From positions 1 through 20,293 of the forward strand of contig JAGBBE010000190.1 in the NCBI GenBank assembly GCA_017938645.1: a stretch of 20,293 bases of DNA, given 5' to 3'. A program made the position numbers and the translations under genes. The notes beneath the pieces were generated by a model that searched no databases, had not been told where the DNA came from, and saw only the letters and a program-made list of their open reading frames with translations. This DNA comes from Clostridia bacterium. Lineage in GTDB: Bacteria > Bacillota_A > Clostridia > Christensenellales > Aristaeellaceae. Below, in pieces: positions 7,466 to 15,172 of the stretch. Positions within the stretch are counted from its first letter, which is position 1, and every line of letters begins with the position of its first letter.

Positions 7466-7999
7466 ATGACGAATGAATTTCTCATCGCAGGCTTTGGCGG
7501 ACAGGGACTGCTGTTCGCGGGCAAATTTCTGGTCAACAAAGGCATGATGGAAGGCAAGGAAGTCAGCTGGCTTCCTTCCTACGGCCCCGAGATGCGCGGC
7601 GGCACCGCCAACTGCTCGGTGATCATCTCCGATGAACCTGTGGGCTCTCCCATCGTTTCCAAGCCCAATGTGCTCATGGTCATGAACCTGCCCTCTCTTG
7701 ACAAGTACGAAAACGAAGTCAAGGCCGGCGGCAAGATCTTTGTGGATTCCAGCCTGATCGGCCGCAAGGTTGAGCGTACCGACGTGGACGTATATTATGT
7801 ACCCGCCACCCAGCTGGCCAGCGACAACGGACTGACTGGTCTTGCCAACATGATCCTCATCGGCAAGCTGATGAAGGAGCTGGGCGAGTTTGAGGATGAA
7901 TCCGCTGTGGCCGAATCCCTCAAGAAGGTCGTTTCCGTGAAGCATCCCGAAATGTTCGACTTCAACCTCAAAGCCCTCAAGATGGGCCGCGATTACTGA
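7466..7999 (+). CDS. vorC: 2-oxoacid:ferredoxin oxidoreductase, gamma subunit
   Basis: 177 residues beginning [22 protein letters not shown], the Rossmann-like GxGGQG motif of the gamma (POR gamma) domain. The conserved [22 protein letters not shown] segment near residues 34-55 identifies it clearly. In the complex this subunit helps bind CoA and supports catalysis. The ATG follows GGAGGACTG 5 bp after the beta stop, and 24 bp separate it from the aminotransferase, consistent with one transcript. Gene order ferredoxin-alpha-beta-gamma is the common one for four-subunit KOR/VOR enzymes of Clostridia. Confidence 0.92.
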   Translation: MTNEFLIAGFGGQGLLFAGKFLVNKGMMEGKEVSWLPSYGPEMRGGTANCSVIISDEPVGSPIVSKPNVLMVMNLPSLDKYENEVKAGGKIFVDSSLIGRKVERTDVDVYYVPATQLASDNGLTGLANMILIGKLMKELGEFEDESAVAESLKKVVSVKHPEMFDFNLKALKMGRDY

Positions 8000-8023
8000 T
8001 TATCAGGAAAGAAGGCACGAGAC

Positions 8024-9094
8024 ATGCTGAATATCCGCATTGAAAAGACCTCCGCACCCAAGGCGAAGCCCGTTGACGAAAGCACGCTGGGCTTTGGCAA
8101 AATCTTTACCGATCATATGGCCATCATCGACTGGGACGAGGGTCAGGGCTGGCATGACGCCCGCATCGTTCCCTTCGGCCGCCTGTCCATGCACCCCGCC
8201 TCCACCGCTCTGCACTACGGCAGCGAGATTTTTGAAGGTCTGAAGGCCTATCGCCGCGCAGACGGCGGCGTGCAGCTCTTCCGCCCGGACCGCAATGCCC
8301 GCCGCATGATGGATTCTGCCGAGCGTCTGTGCCTGCCCCAGCTGCCGGTGGAAGACTTCCTGCAGATTCTGACTGAGTTTGTGAAGATCGAGGCCGACTG
8401 GACGCCCCACAGCGCCGGTACCTCCCTGTATCTGCGTCCCTTCATGTACGGCGACGACGAAACTCTGGGTGTGCACGCCGTAAAGCATGCGGTATTTGCC
8501 ATCATCGCCAGCCCCGTCGGTTCCTACTACAAGGAAGGCCTCAACCCCGTTGGCATCATGATTGAAGACGCCGACGTGCGCGCCGTTCGCGGCGGTACCG
8601 GCTATGCCAAGTGCGGCGGCAACTACGCCGCCAGCAACCGTGCCGGAGCCCGCGCTGAGAAGAAGGGCTACAGCCAGGTTTTGTGGCTGGATGGCGTGGA
8701 GCGCAAGTACATCGAAGAAGTCGGCGCGATGAACGTCATGTTCAAGATTGGCGGTGAAATCATCACTCCCGAGCTCACCGGCTCCATTCTGCCCGGCGTC
8801 ACCCGCGCCAGCTGCATCGAAGTGCTCAAGTCCAAGGGCTACACCGTTTCCGAGCGTCTGCTCTCCATCGACGAACTGGCTCAGGCGCTGGAAGACGGCA
8901 CGCTGGAGGAAGCCTGGGGCTGCGGTACCGCCGCCGTGGTTTCTCCCATTGGCAAGCTCGCCTATCAGGACAAGGAATACATCGTCTCCGGCGGAAAGAT
9001 TGGCGAAGTGACCCAGATGCTCTATGATACCCTTACTGGCATCCAGTGGAGCAAGATTGAAGACACCTACGGCTGGATCGTGCCCGTCTGCTGA
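8024..9094 (+). CDS. ilvE: Branched-chain amino acid aminotransferase
   Basis: 356 residues, the length of the longer (type II, YbgE/mammalian-like) fold-IV aminotransferases. The PLP lysine is Lys196 in GGTGYAKCGGNYAAS, and the conserved LHYGSEIFEGLKAYR near residue 65 and IEEVGAMNVMF segments are typical. The enzyme swaps amino groups between glutamate and the 2-oxoacids of leucine, isoleucine and valine. It is downstream of the VOR-like genes within the T-box operon, which directly links the 2-oxoacid product or substrate of VOR to a branched-chain amino acid. The end motif (GKIGEVTQMLYDTLTGIQWSKIEDTYGW) is also standard. Confidence 0.93.
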   Translation: MLNIRIEKTSAPKAKPVDESTLGFGKIFTDHMAIIDWDEGQGWHDARIVPFGRLSMHPASTALHYGSEIFEGLKAYRRADGGVQLFRPDRNARRMMDSAERLCLPQLPVEDFLQILTEFVKIEADWTPHSAGTSLYLRPFMYGDDETLGVHAVKHAVFAIIASPVGSYYKEGLNPVGIMIEDADVRAVRGGTGYAKCGGNYAASNRAGARAEKKGYSQVLWLDGVERKYIEEVGAMNVMFKIGGEIITPELTGSILPGVTRASCIEVLKSKGYTVSERLLSIDELAQALEDGTLEEAWGCGTAAVVSPIGKLAYQDKEYIVSGGKIGEVTQMLYDTLTGIQWSKIEDTYGWIVPVC

Positions 9095-9127
9095 TCCGCC
9101 GCACTACAACGACAGGAGGAAATACCC

Positions 9128-10540
9128 ATGCGTACGATCGCGTTGAGCGACATCACTCTGAAAACATCCGACGGACTGGCGCTGAGCTTTAAGGAAAAAA
9201 TCGAACTGGCTAAGCTGTTGGATCGTCTGAACGTTTCCTCCATCGAGCTTGCTCCAATCGAAAACAAGAAAATTGACAGTCTGCTGGTCAAGTCTGTGGC
9301 CATGGCTGCCAAAAACGCGGCTGTTTCCGTATGTGTAACGCAGGATATCGAAAGCGTTGATGTAACCTGGGCGGCGCTCAGGAATGCCAAGAAGGCGCGT
9401 CTGCAGCTCAAAGCGCCCATGAGCCCCACCCAGATGGAATACTTCTGGCACAAGAAGCCCGACAAGATGATCGAGGCTATTTCCGCGCTGATCACCGCCT
9501 GCCGTGCCAAGTGCGCCGACGTGGAATTCATCGCCGATGACGCATGCCGCAGCGAGCGCGAGTTCCTCTATCAGGCTGTCCGCACGGCCATCGCTGCCGG
9601 TGCAACCACCGTGACCCTGTGCGACGCTGCCGGTCTGATGTTCCCCGAGGAGCTTTCTGCCTTCGTGGAAGATGTGAAGGCCAACGTGCCTGAGACTGCC
9701 GGCATCAAGCTGGGCCTTCAGTGCTCCAACGCCCTGTCCATGGCCGGAGCCTGTGCCATCGCCGCCATCCGTGCAGGCGTGGACGAGATCAAGACCGTCT
9801 CCTGCCCCGGCGACGTGACCGCGCTCAGCGACATCGCCGCCATCCTCAAGAACCGCGGCGACAGTTTCGAACTGGGCTGCAGCATCCGTCATGCCGAAAT
9901 CAAGCGCATCACTGCGCAGATCGAATGGCTCTGCTCCAGCCGCGGCCAGAACAGCCTCTATGACGGCGGCGTGTCCGCCGTGGCTGACGCTTCCGGCATG
10001 GTTCTCAGTGTTCATGACGACCTCTCCGCCGTGAGCAAGGCCGTTGAAAAGCTTGGCTATACCCTCAGCGATGAGGACAATGCCAAGGTCTACGAAGCTT
10101 TTCAGGCCATCGCCGCCAAGAAGGAAACCGTATCCGCCCGTGAGCTGGACACCATCGTGGCCTCCGCTGCTCTGCAGGTACCGCCTACCTATCAGCTGAT
10201 GAACTACGTCATCAACTGCGGCAACGCCATCTCCGCCAGCGCCCATATCAAGATGAACAAGGAAGGTTCCGTCCTGGAAGGTATCTGTCTGGGCGACGGC
10301 CCCATCGACGCCGCATTTAAGTCCATTGAGCAGGTTATCGGCCATCACTACGAGCTGGATGATTTCCAGATTCAGGCCGTTACCGAAGGCCGCGAGGCCA
10401 TGGGCGAAACCGTTGTGCGCCTGCGCTCCGGCGGAAAGCTCTATTCCGGCCGCGGCATCTCCACCGATATCGTAGGCGCGAGCATTCAGGCCTATCTGAG
10501 CGCGCTGAACAAGATCGTCTATGAGGAGGCGGAAGCATGA
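9128..10540 (+). CDS. LeuA-like protein with degenerate catalytic site and intact regulatory domain
   Basis: 470 residues that align end to end with 2-isopropylmalate synthase: an HMGL-like TIM barrel (about 1-280), a linker, and a C-terminal LeuA regulatory domain (about 345-470) with GDGPIDAAFKSIE and STDIVGASIQAYLSALN well kept. The catalytic parts are changed. The usual DTTLRDG is SDITLKTSDG at residues 7-16, the metal-binding HxHDD is QCSNA at residues 198-202, and the NGIGERAGN loop is SCPGDVTA near 225-232. Asp8 is the only metal ligand I can still place. It therefore probably does not catalyse the LeuA reaction; it may sense leucine or a related acid, bind a partner, or have a new activity. 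It overlaps the next gene by ATGA. The fold call is firm, the function is not known. Confidence 0.85.
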   Translation: MRTIALSDITLKTSDGLALSFKEKIELAKLLDRLNVSSIELAPIENKKIDSLLVKSVAMAAKNAAVSVCVTQDIESVDVTWAALRNAKKARLQLKAPMSPTQMEYFWHKKPDKMIEAISALITACRAKCADVEFIADDACRSEREFLYQAVRTAIAAGATTVTLCDAAGLMFPEELSAFVEDVKANVPETAGIKLGLQCSNALSMAGACAIAAIRAGVDEIKTVSCPGDVTALSDIAAILKNRGDSFELGCSIRHAEIKRITAQIEWLCSSRGQNSLYDGGVSAVADASGMVLSVHDDLSAVSKAVEKLGYTLSDEDNAKVYEAFQAIAAKKETVSARELDTIVASAALQVPPTYQLMNYVINCGNAISASAHIKMNKEGSVLEGICLGDGPIDAAFKSIEQVIGHHYELDDFQIQAVTEGREAMGETVVRLRSGGKLYSGRGISTDIVGASIQAYLSALNKIVYEEAEA

Positions 10541-13026
10541 AGCTGTCCTTTTCAACACGCGGCTGGGAAAGCTGTTCCTGGGACGAATGGATCGATACCG
10601 CCTCCGACATGCGCTTCGGCGGCGTAGAGGTCTACAATGCGCATCTGTACGCTCCTCTGTTTGACAAAGGAGGCCCCTTCCATCGCTACGGCCTGTCTGC
10701 CACTGTGCGCATGCTCAACGAAAAGAAGCTGGCCATTCCCTGTTTGGATTCCTCCTGCGACCTGTCCAAAGGCGAAACCGAAGAGCTGCGAGGCCTGATT
10801 TCGCTGGCTGCCGATCTTCGCGTACCGTACGTATGCGCTTTTGCCTCGGAGGACAGGCCGGAAGAAATCCGCAAGTCCATTGAAACGCTGCTGCCCTCTG
10901 CGGCAGAAAAGAACGTGGTGCTGCTCGTCAAGACCAGCGCCCTGTATGCCGACACCGCTCTGCTGCGCGAACTGATGAACCACTTTGCCTGCGATGAGCT
11001 TGGCGTGGTGTGGGATGTACATCACACCTGCCGCGACCACGGCGAATCGCCCGACGCCACCATCAAGAATCTGGGTGCGTACGTCAAGCATGTGCATCTG
11101 CGCGACTCCGACGACGACGGCTCCTACAACCTCATCGGCGAAGGTACGCTGCCCATCAGCGGCGTGATGGAAGCGCTGGCTTCCATCAACTATGACGGCT
11201 TCATTTCTCTGGAATGGAAGCCCGAGTGGATGGAGGATCTGCAGGACCGCGAGATCATCTTCCCCTATTTCGTCAACTACATGAACCGCTTCGAGAGCCC
11301 CCGCATGCTCAAGAAGCCTCTGTACTACAACAACGCTGGAACTGGCCAGTATGTATGGAAGAAGGAAGCGCTCATCGAGACCACCTTCTCCCGTGTGCTG
11401 GACCGCATGGCTGAAGAATTCCCCGATCAGGAAGCCATCAAGTACACCACCCTCAACTATACCCGCACCTACTCCGAATTCCGCGAGGATGTGGACAACT
11501 TTGCACGTTCCCTGATCGCCCTGGGCGTCAGACCCGGCAGTCACGTCACCATGTGGGCCACCAACCTGCCACAGTGGTACATCGCCTTCTGGGCCACTAC
11601 CAAGATCGGCGCGGTGCTGGTGACGATGAACACCGCCTACAAGATCCACGAAGCGGAATACCTGCTCAAGCAGTCCGATACGCACACGCTTATCCTGGAA
11701 CAGAGCTACCGCGACAGCAACTATCAGCAGATCATCAACGAGCTCTGTCCCGAGCTGATGACCACGCCCAAGGGCAAGTATCTGCATGCGCACCGTCTGC
11801 CCTTCCTGCGCAATGTCATCACCGTGGGCTTCAAACAGCCCGGCGCGGTTTCCTGGGAGGAAGCGCTGGAGCGCGGCAAGTCCGTGCCGGTGGAAGAAGT
11901 CTGGCGTCTGGCGGCCAACGTGTCTCCTCACGATGTGTGCAACATGCAGTACACCTCCGGCACCACCGGATTCCCCAAGGGCGTCATGCTCACCCACTAC
12001 AATGTCGTCAACAACGGCAAGTGCATCGGCGACCGCATGGATCTCTCCACGGCCGACCGCATGATGATTCAGGTGCCCATGTTCCACTGCTTCGGCATGG
12101 TGCTGGCGATGACCGCCTCCATGACTCATGGCGCGACCATCCTGCCGCTGCCCTATTTCAGCCCCAAGCCGTCCCTGGCTTGCGTGCATCAGGAACATAT
12201 CACCGCCTTCCACGGCGTACCCACGATGTTTGTGGCCATGCTTGAGCATCCCGATTTCGAAAAGACCGATTTCTCCTACATGCGCACCGGCATCATGGCC
12301 GGTTCTCCCTGCCCCATTGCCAAGATGCGCGAGGTAGTCGAGAAGATGCACATGAAGGAAATCACCATCGTATACGGTCAGACCGAGGCCTCTCCCGGCT
12401 GCACGATGTCCAGCGCAGACGATCCGCTGGAACTGCGCGTGGCTACCGTTGGCCGTGCACTGCCCGAGATCGAATGCCGGATTATCAACCCCGAAACCAA
12501 CGAGGAGCTGCCCAACGGCGAAATCGGCGAGTTCGTAGCGCGCGGCTATAACATCATGAAGGGCTACTACAAGATGCCCGACGCCACCCGCTCCGCCATC
12601 GATGAGGACGGCTGGCTTCACACCGGCGACCTCGCCTGCAAGAACGACGACGGCACCTACCGCATCACCGGACGCCTCAAGGACATGATCATCCGCGGCG
12701 GCGAGAACATCTACCCCAAGGAGATCGAGGAGTTCATCTACACCCATCCGAAGGTTTCCGATGTGCAGGTCATCGGCGTGCCCGATGAACAGTACGGCGA
12801 AGAGATCATGGCCTGTATCATCCTCAAGGAAGAGGAAACCATGACCGTGGAAGAAATGAAGCAGTACATCCGCGACCACATGGCGCGCCACAAGGTGCCC
12901 AAGTACATCGCCTTTGTGGACAGCTTCCCCATGAATGCGGCAGGCAAGATCCTCAAGTACAAGATGCGCGAAAACGCCATCGAGCAGCTCAAGCTGCAGA
13001 AGGCTGCCAGCATTGAAACCGCCTGA
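10537..13026 (+). CDS. Fusion: sugar-isomerase-like TIM barrel + acyl-CoA ligase (AMP-binding)
   Basis: 829 residues in one unbroken frame. Residues 1 to about 255 form a xylose-isomerase-like/AP-endonuclease-2 TIM barrel: VVWDVHHT, VKHVHLRD and FISLEW keep three of the usual metal-ligand regions, but the first Glu position reads VLLVKTS. A short linker follows, and residues about 280-829 are an ANL-family acyl-CoA synthetase with YTSGTTGFPKG near 472 (ATP-binding loop), VYGQTEASPG, GWLHTGD near 691, GRLKDMIIRGGENIYPKEIEE and the C-terminal AAGKILKYK near 802 with the adenylation Lys. The sequence resembles medium- and branched-chain acyl-CoA ligases (ACSF2-like). The likely reaction is acid + ATP + CoA to acyl-CoA + AMP + PPi. 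The role of the barrel is unknown. Confidence 0.9.
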   Translation: MKLSFSTRGWESCSWDEWIDTASDMRFGGVEVYNAHLYAPLFDKGGPFHRYGLSATVRMLNEKKLAIPCLDSSCDLSKGETEELRGLISLAADLRVPYVCAFASEDRPEEIRKSIETLLPSAAEKNVVLLVKTSALYADTALLRELMNHFACDELGVVWDVHHTCRDHGESPDATIKNLGAYVKHVHLRDSDDDGSYNLIGEGTLPISGVMEALASINYDGFISLEWKPEWMEDLQDREIIFPYFVNYMNRFESPRMLKKPLYYNNAGTGQYVWKKEALIETTFSRVLDRMAEEFPDQEAIKYTTLNYTRTYSEFREDVDNFARSLIALGVRPGSHVTMWATNLPQWYIAFWATTKIGAVLVTMNTAYKIHEAEYLLKQSDTHTLILEQSYRDSNYQQIINELCPELMTTPKGKYLHAHRLPFLRNVITVGFKQPGAVSWEEALERGKSVPVEEVWRLAANVSPHDVCNMQYTSGTTGFPKGVMLTHYNVVNNGKCIGDRMDLSTADRMMIQVPMFHCFGMVLAMTASMTHGATILPLPYFSPKPSLACVHQEHITAFHGVPTMFVAMLEHPDFEKTDFSYMRTGIMAGSPCPIAKMREVVEKMHMKEITIVYGQTEASPGCTMSSADDPLELRVATVGRALPEIECRIINPETNEELPNGEIGEFVARGYNIMKGYYKMPDATRSAIDEDGWLHTGDLACKNDDGTYRITGRLKDMIIRGGENIYPKEIEEFIYTHPKVSDVQVIGVPDEQYGEEIMACIILKEEETMTVEEMKQYIRDHMARHKVPKYIAFVDSFPMNAAGKILKYKMRENAIEQLKLQKAASIETA

Positions 13027-13041
13027 TTTTCCCTTTTCCTA

Positions 13042-13070
13042 TTGACCTTTGATCTGTTCCGTTCTATGAT
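13042..13070 (+). promoter_or_regulatory. Promoter ahead of the serine dehydratase genes
   Basis: TTGACC at 13042-13047, a 17-bp spacer and TATGAT at 13065-13070. It lies 16 bp upstream of a terminator hairpin, and no second promoter fits between the hairpin and the start codon at 13143. Confidence 0.6.
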
Positions 13071-13085
13071 AACGATACGGAAACG

Positions 13086-13120
13086 GAAAAAGCGGCCCGT
13101 TTTCTTCGGGACGCTTTTTT
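13086..13120 (+). terminator. Rho-independent terminator between the T-box operon and sdaAB
   Basis: The stem pairs AAAAAGCG with CGCTTTTTT and, above a G/A mismatch, CCCG with CGGG around a short T-rich loop; a run of six T ends it. It may end the upstream operon, attenuate the transcript from the promoter at 13042, or both. Confidence 0.85.
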
Positions 13121-13142
13121 CATTCACATCGGAGGAAATGCA

Positions 13143-13814
13143 ATGGATCTGTTTGATATTCTGGGCCCTGTGATGGTCGGCCCCAGTTCGTCCCACACGG
13201 CGGGCGCGGCTCGCATCGGACTGATTACCCGTCTTTTGCTGGGCTGTGAGCCGGTGAAGGCTCGCATTGGCCTGTATGGCTCCTTTCAGAAAACCTATCG
13301 CGGCCACGGCACCGACAAGGCGCTCATCGGCGGCCTGCTCGGCATGGCCGTGGACGACGAGCGTCTGCGCGACAGCCTTGAGCACGCCAAACAAGCCGGA
13401 CTGGAATACAGCTTCTACAACGCTGAGCTGCGCGGCGCACACCCCAACACCGTGATTCTGGATGTGGAGGGTGCAGACGGCGTTCCGCTGCAGGTACAGG
13501 CAGTCTCTGTGGGCGGCGGAGAAATTGTGGTCAAGTCCATCAACGGGCTGGAGGCCGGCTTCTCCGGACATGAGAATACGCTCATTATCACCCAGCAGGA
13601 CGTCAAGGGCATGATTGCACAGATCAGCAGCGTTCTGACTGCGCATTCCATCAACATCGCTACCATGCGCGTTTTCAGGCGCAGCATCGGCGGCGAAGCC
13701 ATGATGGTTATTGAGCTGGACGGACACGTGGAGCCTTCGCTGATCACATGGCTCAAAGCCATGCCCGGCGTATTCCACGTGGCCTATATCGCCGCACGTT
13801 CCGAGGAGGGTTAA
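13143..13814 (+). CDS. sdaAB: L-serine dehydratase, iron-sulfur-dependent, beta subunit
   Basis: 223 residues starting MDLFDILGPVMVGPSSSHTAGAARIG, the signature N-terminus of the beta chain of [4Fe-4S] serine dehydratase (GPSSSHTAG). An ACT domain follows from about residue 148 (NTLIITQQDVKGMIAQISSVLTAHSINIATMRVFR), as in clostridial two-subunit enzymes. With the alpha chain it converts L-serine to pyruvate and ammonia in the cytoplasm. GGAGG lies 9 bases before the ATG, and the alpha gene follows after 4 bp. Its link to the T-box operon depends on whether the hairpin at 13086 is passed. Confidence 0.93.
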   Translation: MDLFDILGPVMVGPSSSHTAGAARIGLITRLLLGCEPVKARIGLYGSFQKTYRGHGTDKALIGGLLGMAVDDERLRDSLEHAKQAGLEYSFYNAELRGAHPNTVILDVEGADGVPLQVQAVSVGGGEIVVKSINGLEAGFSGHENTLIITQQDVKGMIAQISSVLTAHSINIATMRVFRRSIGGEAMMVIELDGHVEPSLITWLKAMPGVFHVAYIAARSEEG

Positions 13815-13818
13815 TGAC

Positions 13819-14655
13819 ATGCGCACCTTTGCTGAATATCTCAGGGACGCTGCCAAGTACGGCAGCCTTGGCAAGGCCGCTCTGCACTGGCAATGCAAGC
13901 AGGAAACCTGTACGGAAGCCGAAATCGTCGAACGCATGCATCTGCGGCTGAAGGTCATGCGCGAAAGCGCACATGCGGGCCTCTCTCCCGACCTGCGAAG
14001 CGTAAGCGGTATGGTCGGCGGGCAGGCTGCTCATATGATCGATAAAAATCAGGTAGGACGGTTCGGTCTGCTGGGCAAGGCCGGTGCATACGCGCTGTCC
14101 ATCGCAGAGTACAACGCCTGCATGGGTAAAATTGTAGCCGCTCCGACTGCCGGAAGCTGCGGAATTCTTCCGGGTGCGCTGCTTTCCGTGCAAGAACAGG
14201 AAGGCTTCACAGATGATGAACTGGTGATGGCGCTGTTTGCCGCGGCCGGCTTCGGGCGTATTATTTCCCTGCAGGCTACCATCAGCGGAGCTGAAGGCGG
14301 ATGTCAGGCCGAATGCGGTGCTGCTGCCGGCATGGCTGCTGCCGCATTGGTGGAGCTGTACGGCGGCACGCCCGAGATGGCTGGTCATGCCTGCTCCTTT
14401 GCTCTGATGAACATGCTTGGACTTGTCTGCGACCCCGTGCACGGCCTTGTGGAGGTGCCCTGTGTGTACCGCAACGTAGGCGGCGTATCGCAGGCACTGG
14501 CTGCAGCTCAGATGGCGCTCAGCGGCGTTGCATGCCCCATTCCCTGCGATGAAGTCATCCTTGCTATGAAAGAGGTCGGCGATGCTTTGCCTGCCTCCTT
14601 GCGCGAAACCGGAGAGGGCGGTTGCGCCGCCTGCCGAAGCGTCTGCAACCGCTAA
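13819..14655 (+). CDS. sdaAA: L-serine dehydratase, iron-sulfur-dependent, alpha subunit
   Basis: 278 residues. Three cysteines in family positions can be assigned as cluster ligands: APTAGSCGI near residue 114, GGCQAECG near 157-161 and MLGLVCDPVHG near 204. HMIDKN and SGMVGGQAA are also conserved. The protein catalyses the dehydration of serine with an oxygen-labile [4Fe-4S] cluster, so an anaerobic lifestyle fits. The ATG follows GGAGG located inside the end of sdaAB. The last residues (CAACRSVCNR) carry three further Cys past the usual LRETGEGG end; I see no evidence they matter. A strong terminator closes the operon. Confidence 0.93.
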   Translation: MRTFAEYLRDAAKYGSLGKAALHWQCKQETCTEAEIVERMHLRLKVMRESAHAGLSPDLRSVSGMVGGQAAHMIDKNQVGRFGLLGKAGAYALSIAEYNACMGKIVAAPTAGSCGILPGALLSVQEQEGFTDDELVMALFAAAGFGRIISLQATISGAEGGCQAECGAAAGMAAAALVELYGGTPEMAGHACSFALMNMLGLVCDPVHGLVEVPCVYRNVGGVSQALAAAQMALSGVACPIPCDEVILAMKEVGDALPASLRETGEGGCAACRSVCNR

Positions 14656-14666
14656 AATTGAGAAAA

Positions 14667-14713
14667 ACAGCTGCGCACAAGGCTCTTCTGCCTGTGCGCA
14701 GCTGCTTTTTTAT
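14667..14713 (+). terminator. Bidirectional terminator between sdaAA and the acetyltransferase gene
   Basis: A long stem pairs AGCTGCGCACA (14669-14679) with TGTGCGCAGCT (about 14693-14703), extended by GGC/GCC around a TCTTCT-like loop. T runs follow on both strands (plus 14705-14711, minus 14667-14663), so it serves both convergent genes. Confidence 0.92.
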
Positions 14714-15159
14714 ATCTTTCGGGCATAAACCTGATCCGTATCTCCGGCGTAATTGACCAGCTCATCCACTCTGACAAACCCGTATTTTTCGTAAAATCCA
14801 TCCAGATCGGATGGAATGTACACCGTTCTGAAACCACAGGAACGGGCGTATTCAATCGCCGCTTCAATCATCTGCTGGCTGATGCGGTTTCCGCGATGCT
14901 TTTCATCCACAAAAATGGAGCTGATCCACGGAGAATACCGGTTTTCCGGGTAGTAGTCGGTTTTGAGGAACGTGCAGAAGCCGACGATTTCTCCATCGAT
15001 CATCGCGGCAAAAACACTTTCCCAGTCTTCAAAACGATTTTCCCGAAGCATCATCGCCAGATGCTTTCCGGCTTCCCAGGAACAATGCTCTGCGTATTTC
15101 GTCAAGCTTTCCCACAGTTCACAATCAGGCTCTATCCTTGCCACATGAAGATGCCGCAT
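14710..15159 (-). CDS. GNAT-family N-acetyltransferase
   Basis: 149 residues from the ATG at 15159, behind AAAGGA; the frame is open further upstream but would run into the pectinesterase gene. The acetyl-CoA binding motif A is visible: SSIFVDEKHRGNRISQQMIEAAIEYARSCGF, with the RGNRIS pyrophosphate loop, then VYIPSDLDGFYEKYGFVRV, the usual motif B with the conserved FYEKxGF. It acetylates an amine of unknown identity. It starts 13 bp after the pectinesterase stop and probably shares that transcript, though a link to pectin use is not implied by the sequence. Confidence 0.85.
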   Translation of the reverse strand: MRHLHVARIEPDCELWESLTKYAEHCSWEAGKHLAMMLRENRFEDWESVFAAMIDGEIVGFCTFLKTDYYPENRYSPWISSIFVDEKHRGNRISQQMIEAAIEYARSCGFRTVYIPSDLDGFYEKYGFVRVDELVNYAGDTDQVYARKI

Positions 15160-15172
15160 TCTTCCATTCCTT

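Noticed and set aside
9104..10558. A 484-codon minus-strand frame opposite the LeuA-like gene
   Set aside because: The plus strand gives a coherent LeuA fold over its whole length; the antisense product has none.
10552..12891. A 779-codon open frame on the minus strand opposite the ligase fusion
   Set aside because: It is antisense to a gene with clear motifs along its length, is rich in His and Gly without family likeness, and results from the GC-rich codon use of the true gene.
12738..13958. A 406-codon minus-strand frame across the ligase end, terminator and sdaAB
   Set aside because: It spans a strong terminator and two real genes and has no domain signal.
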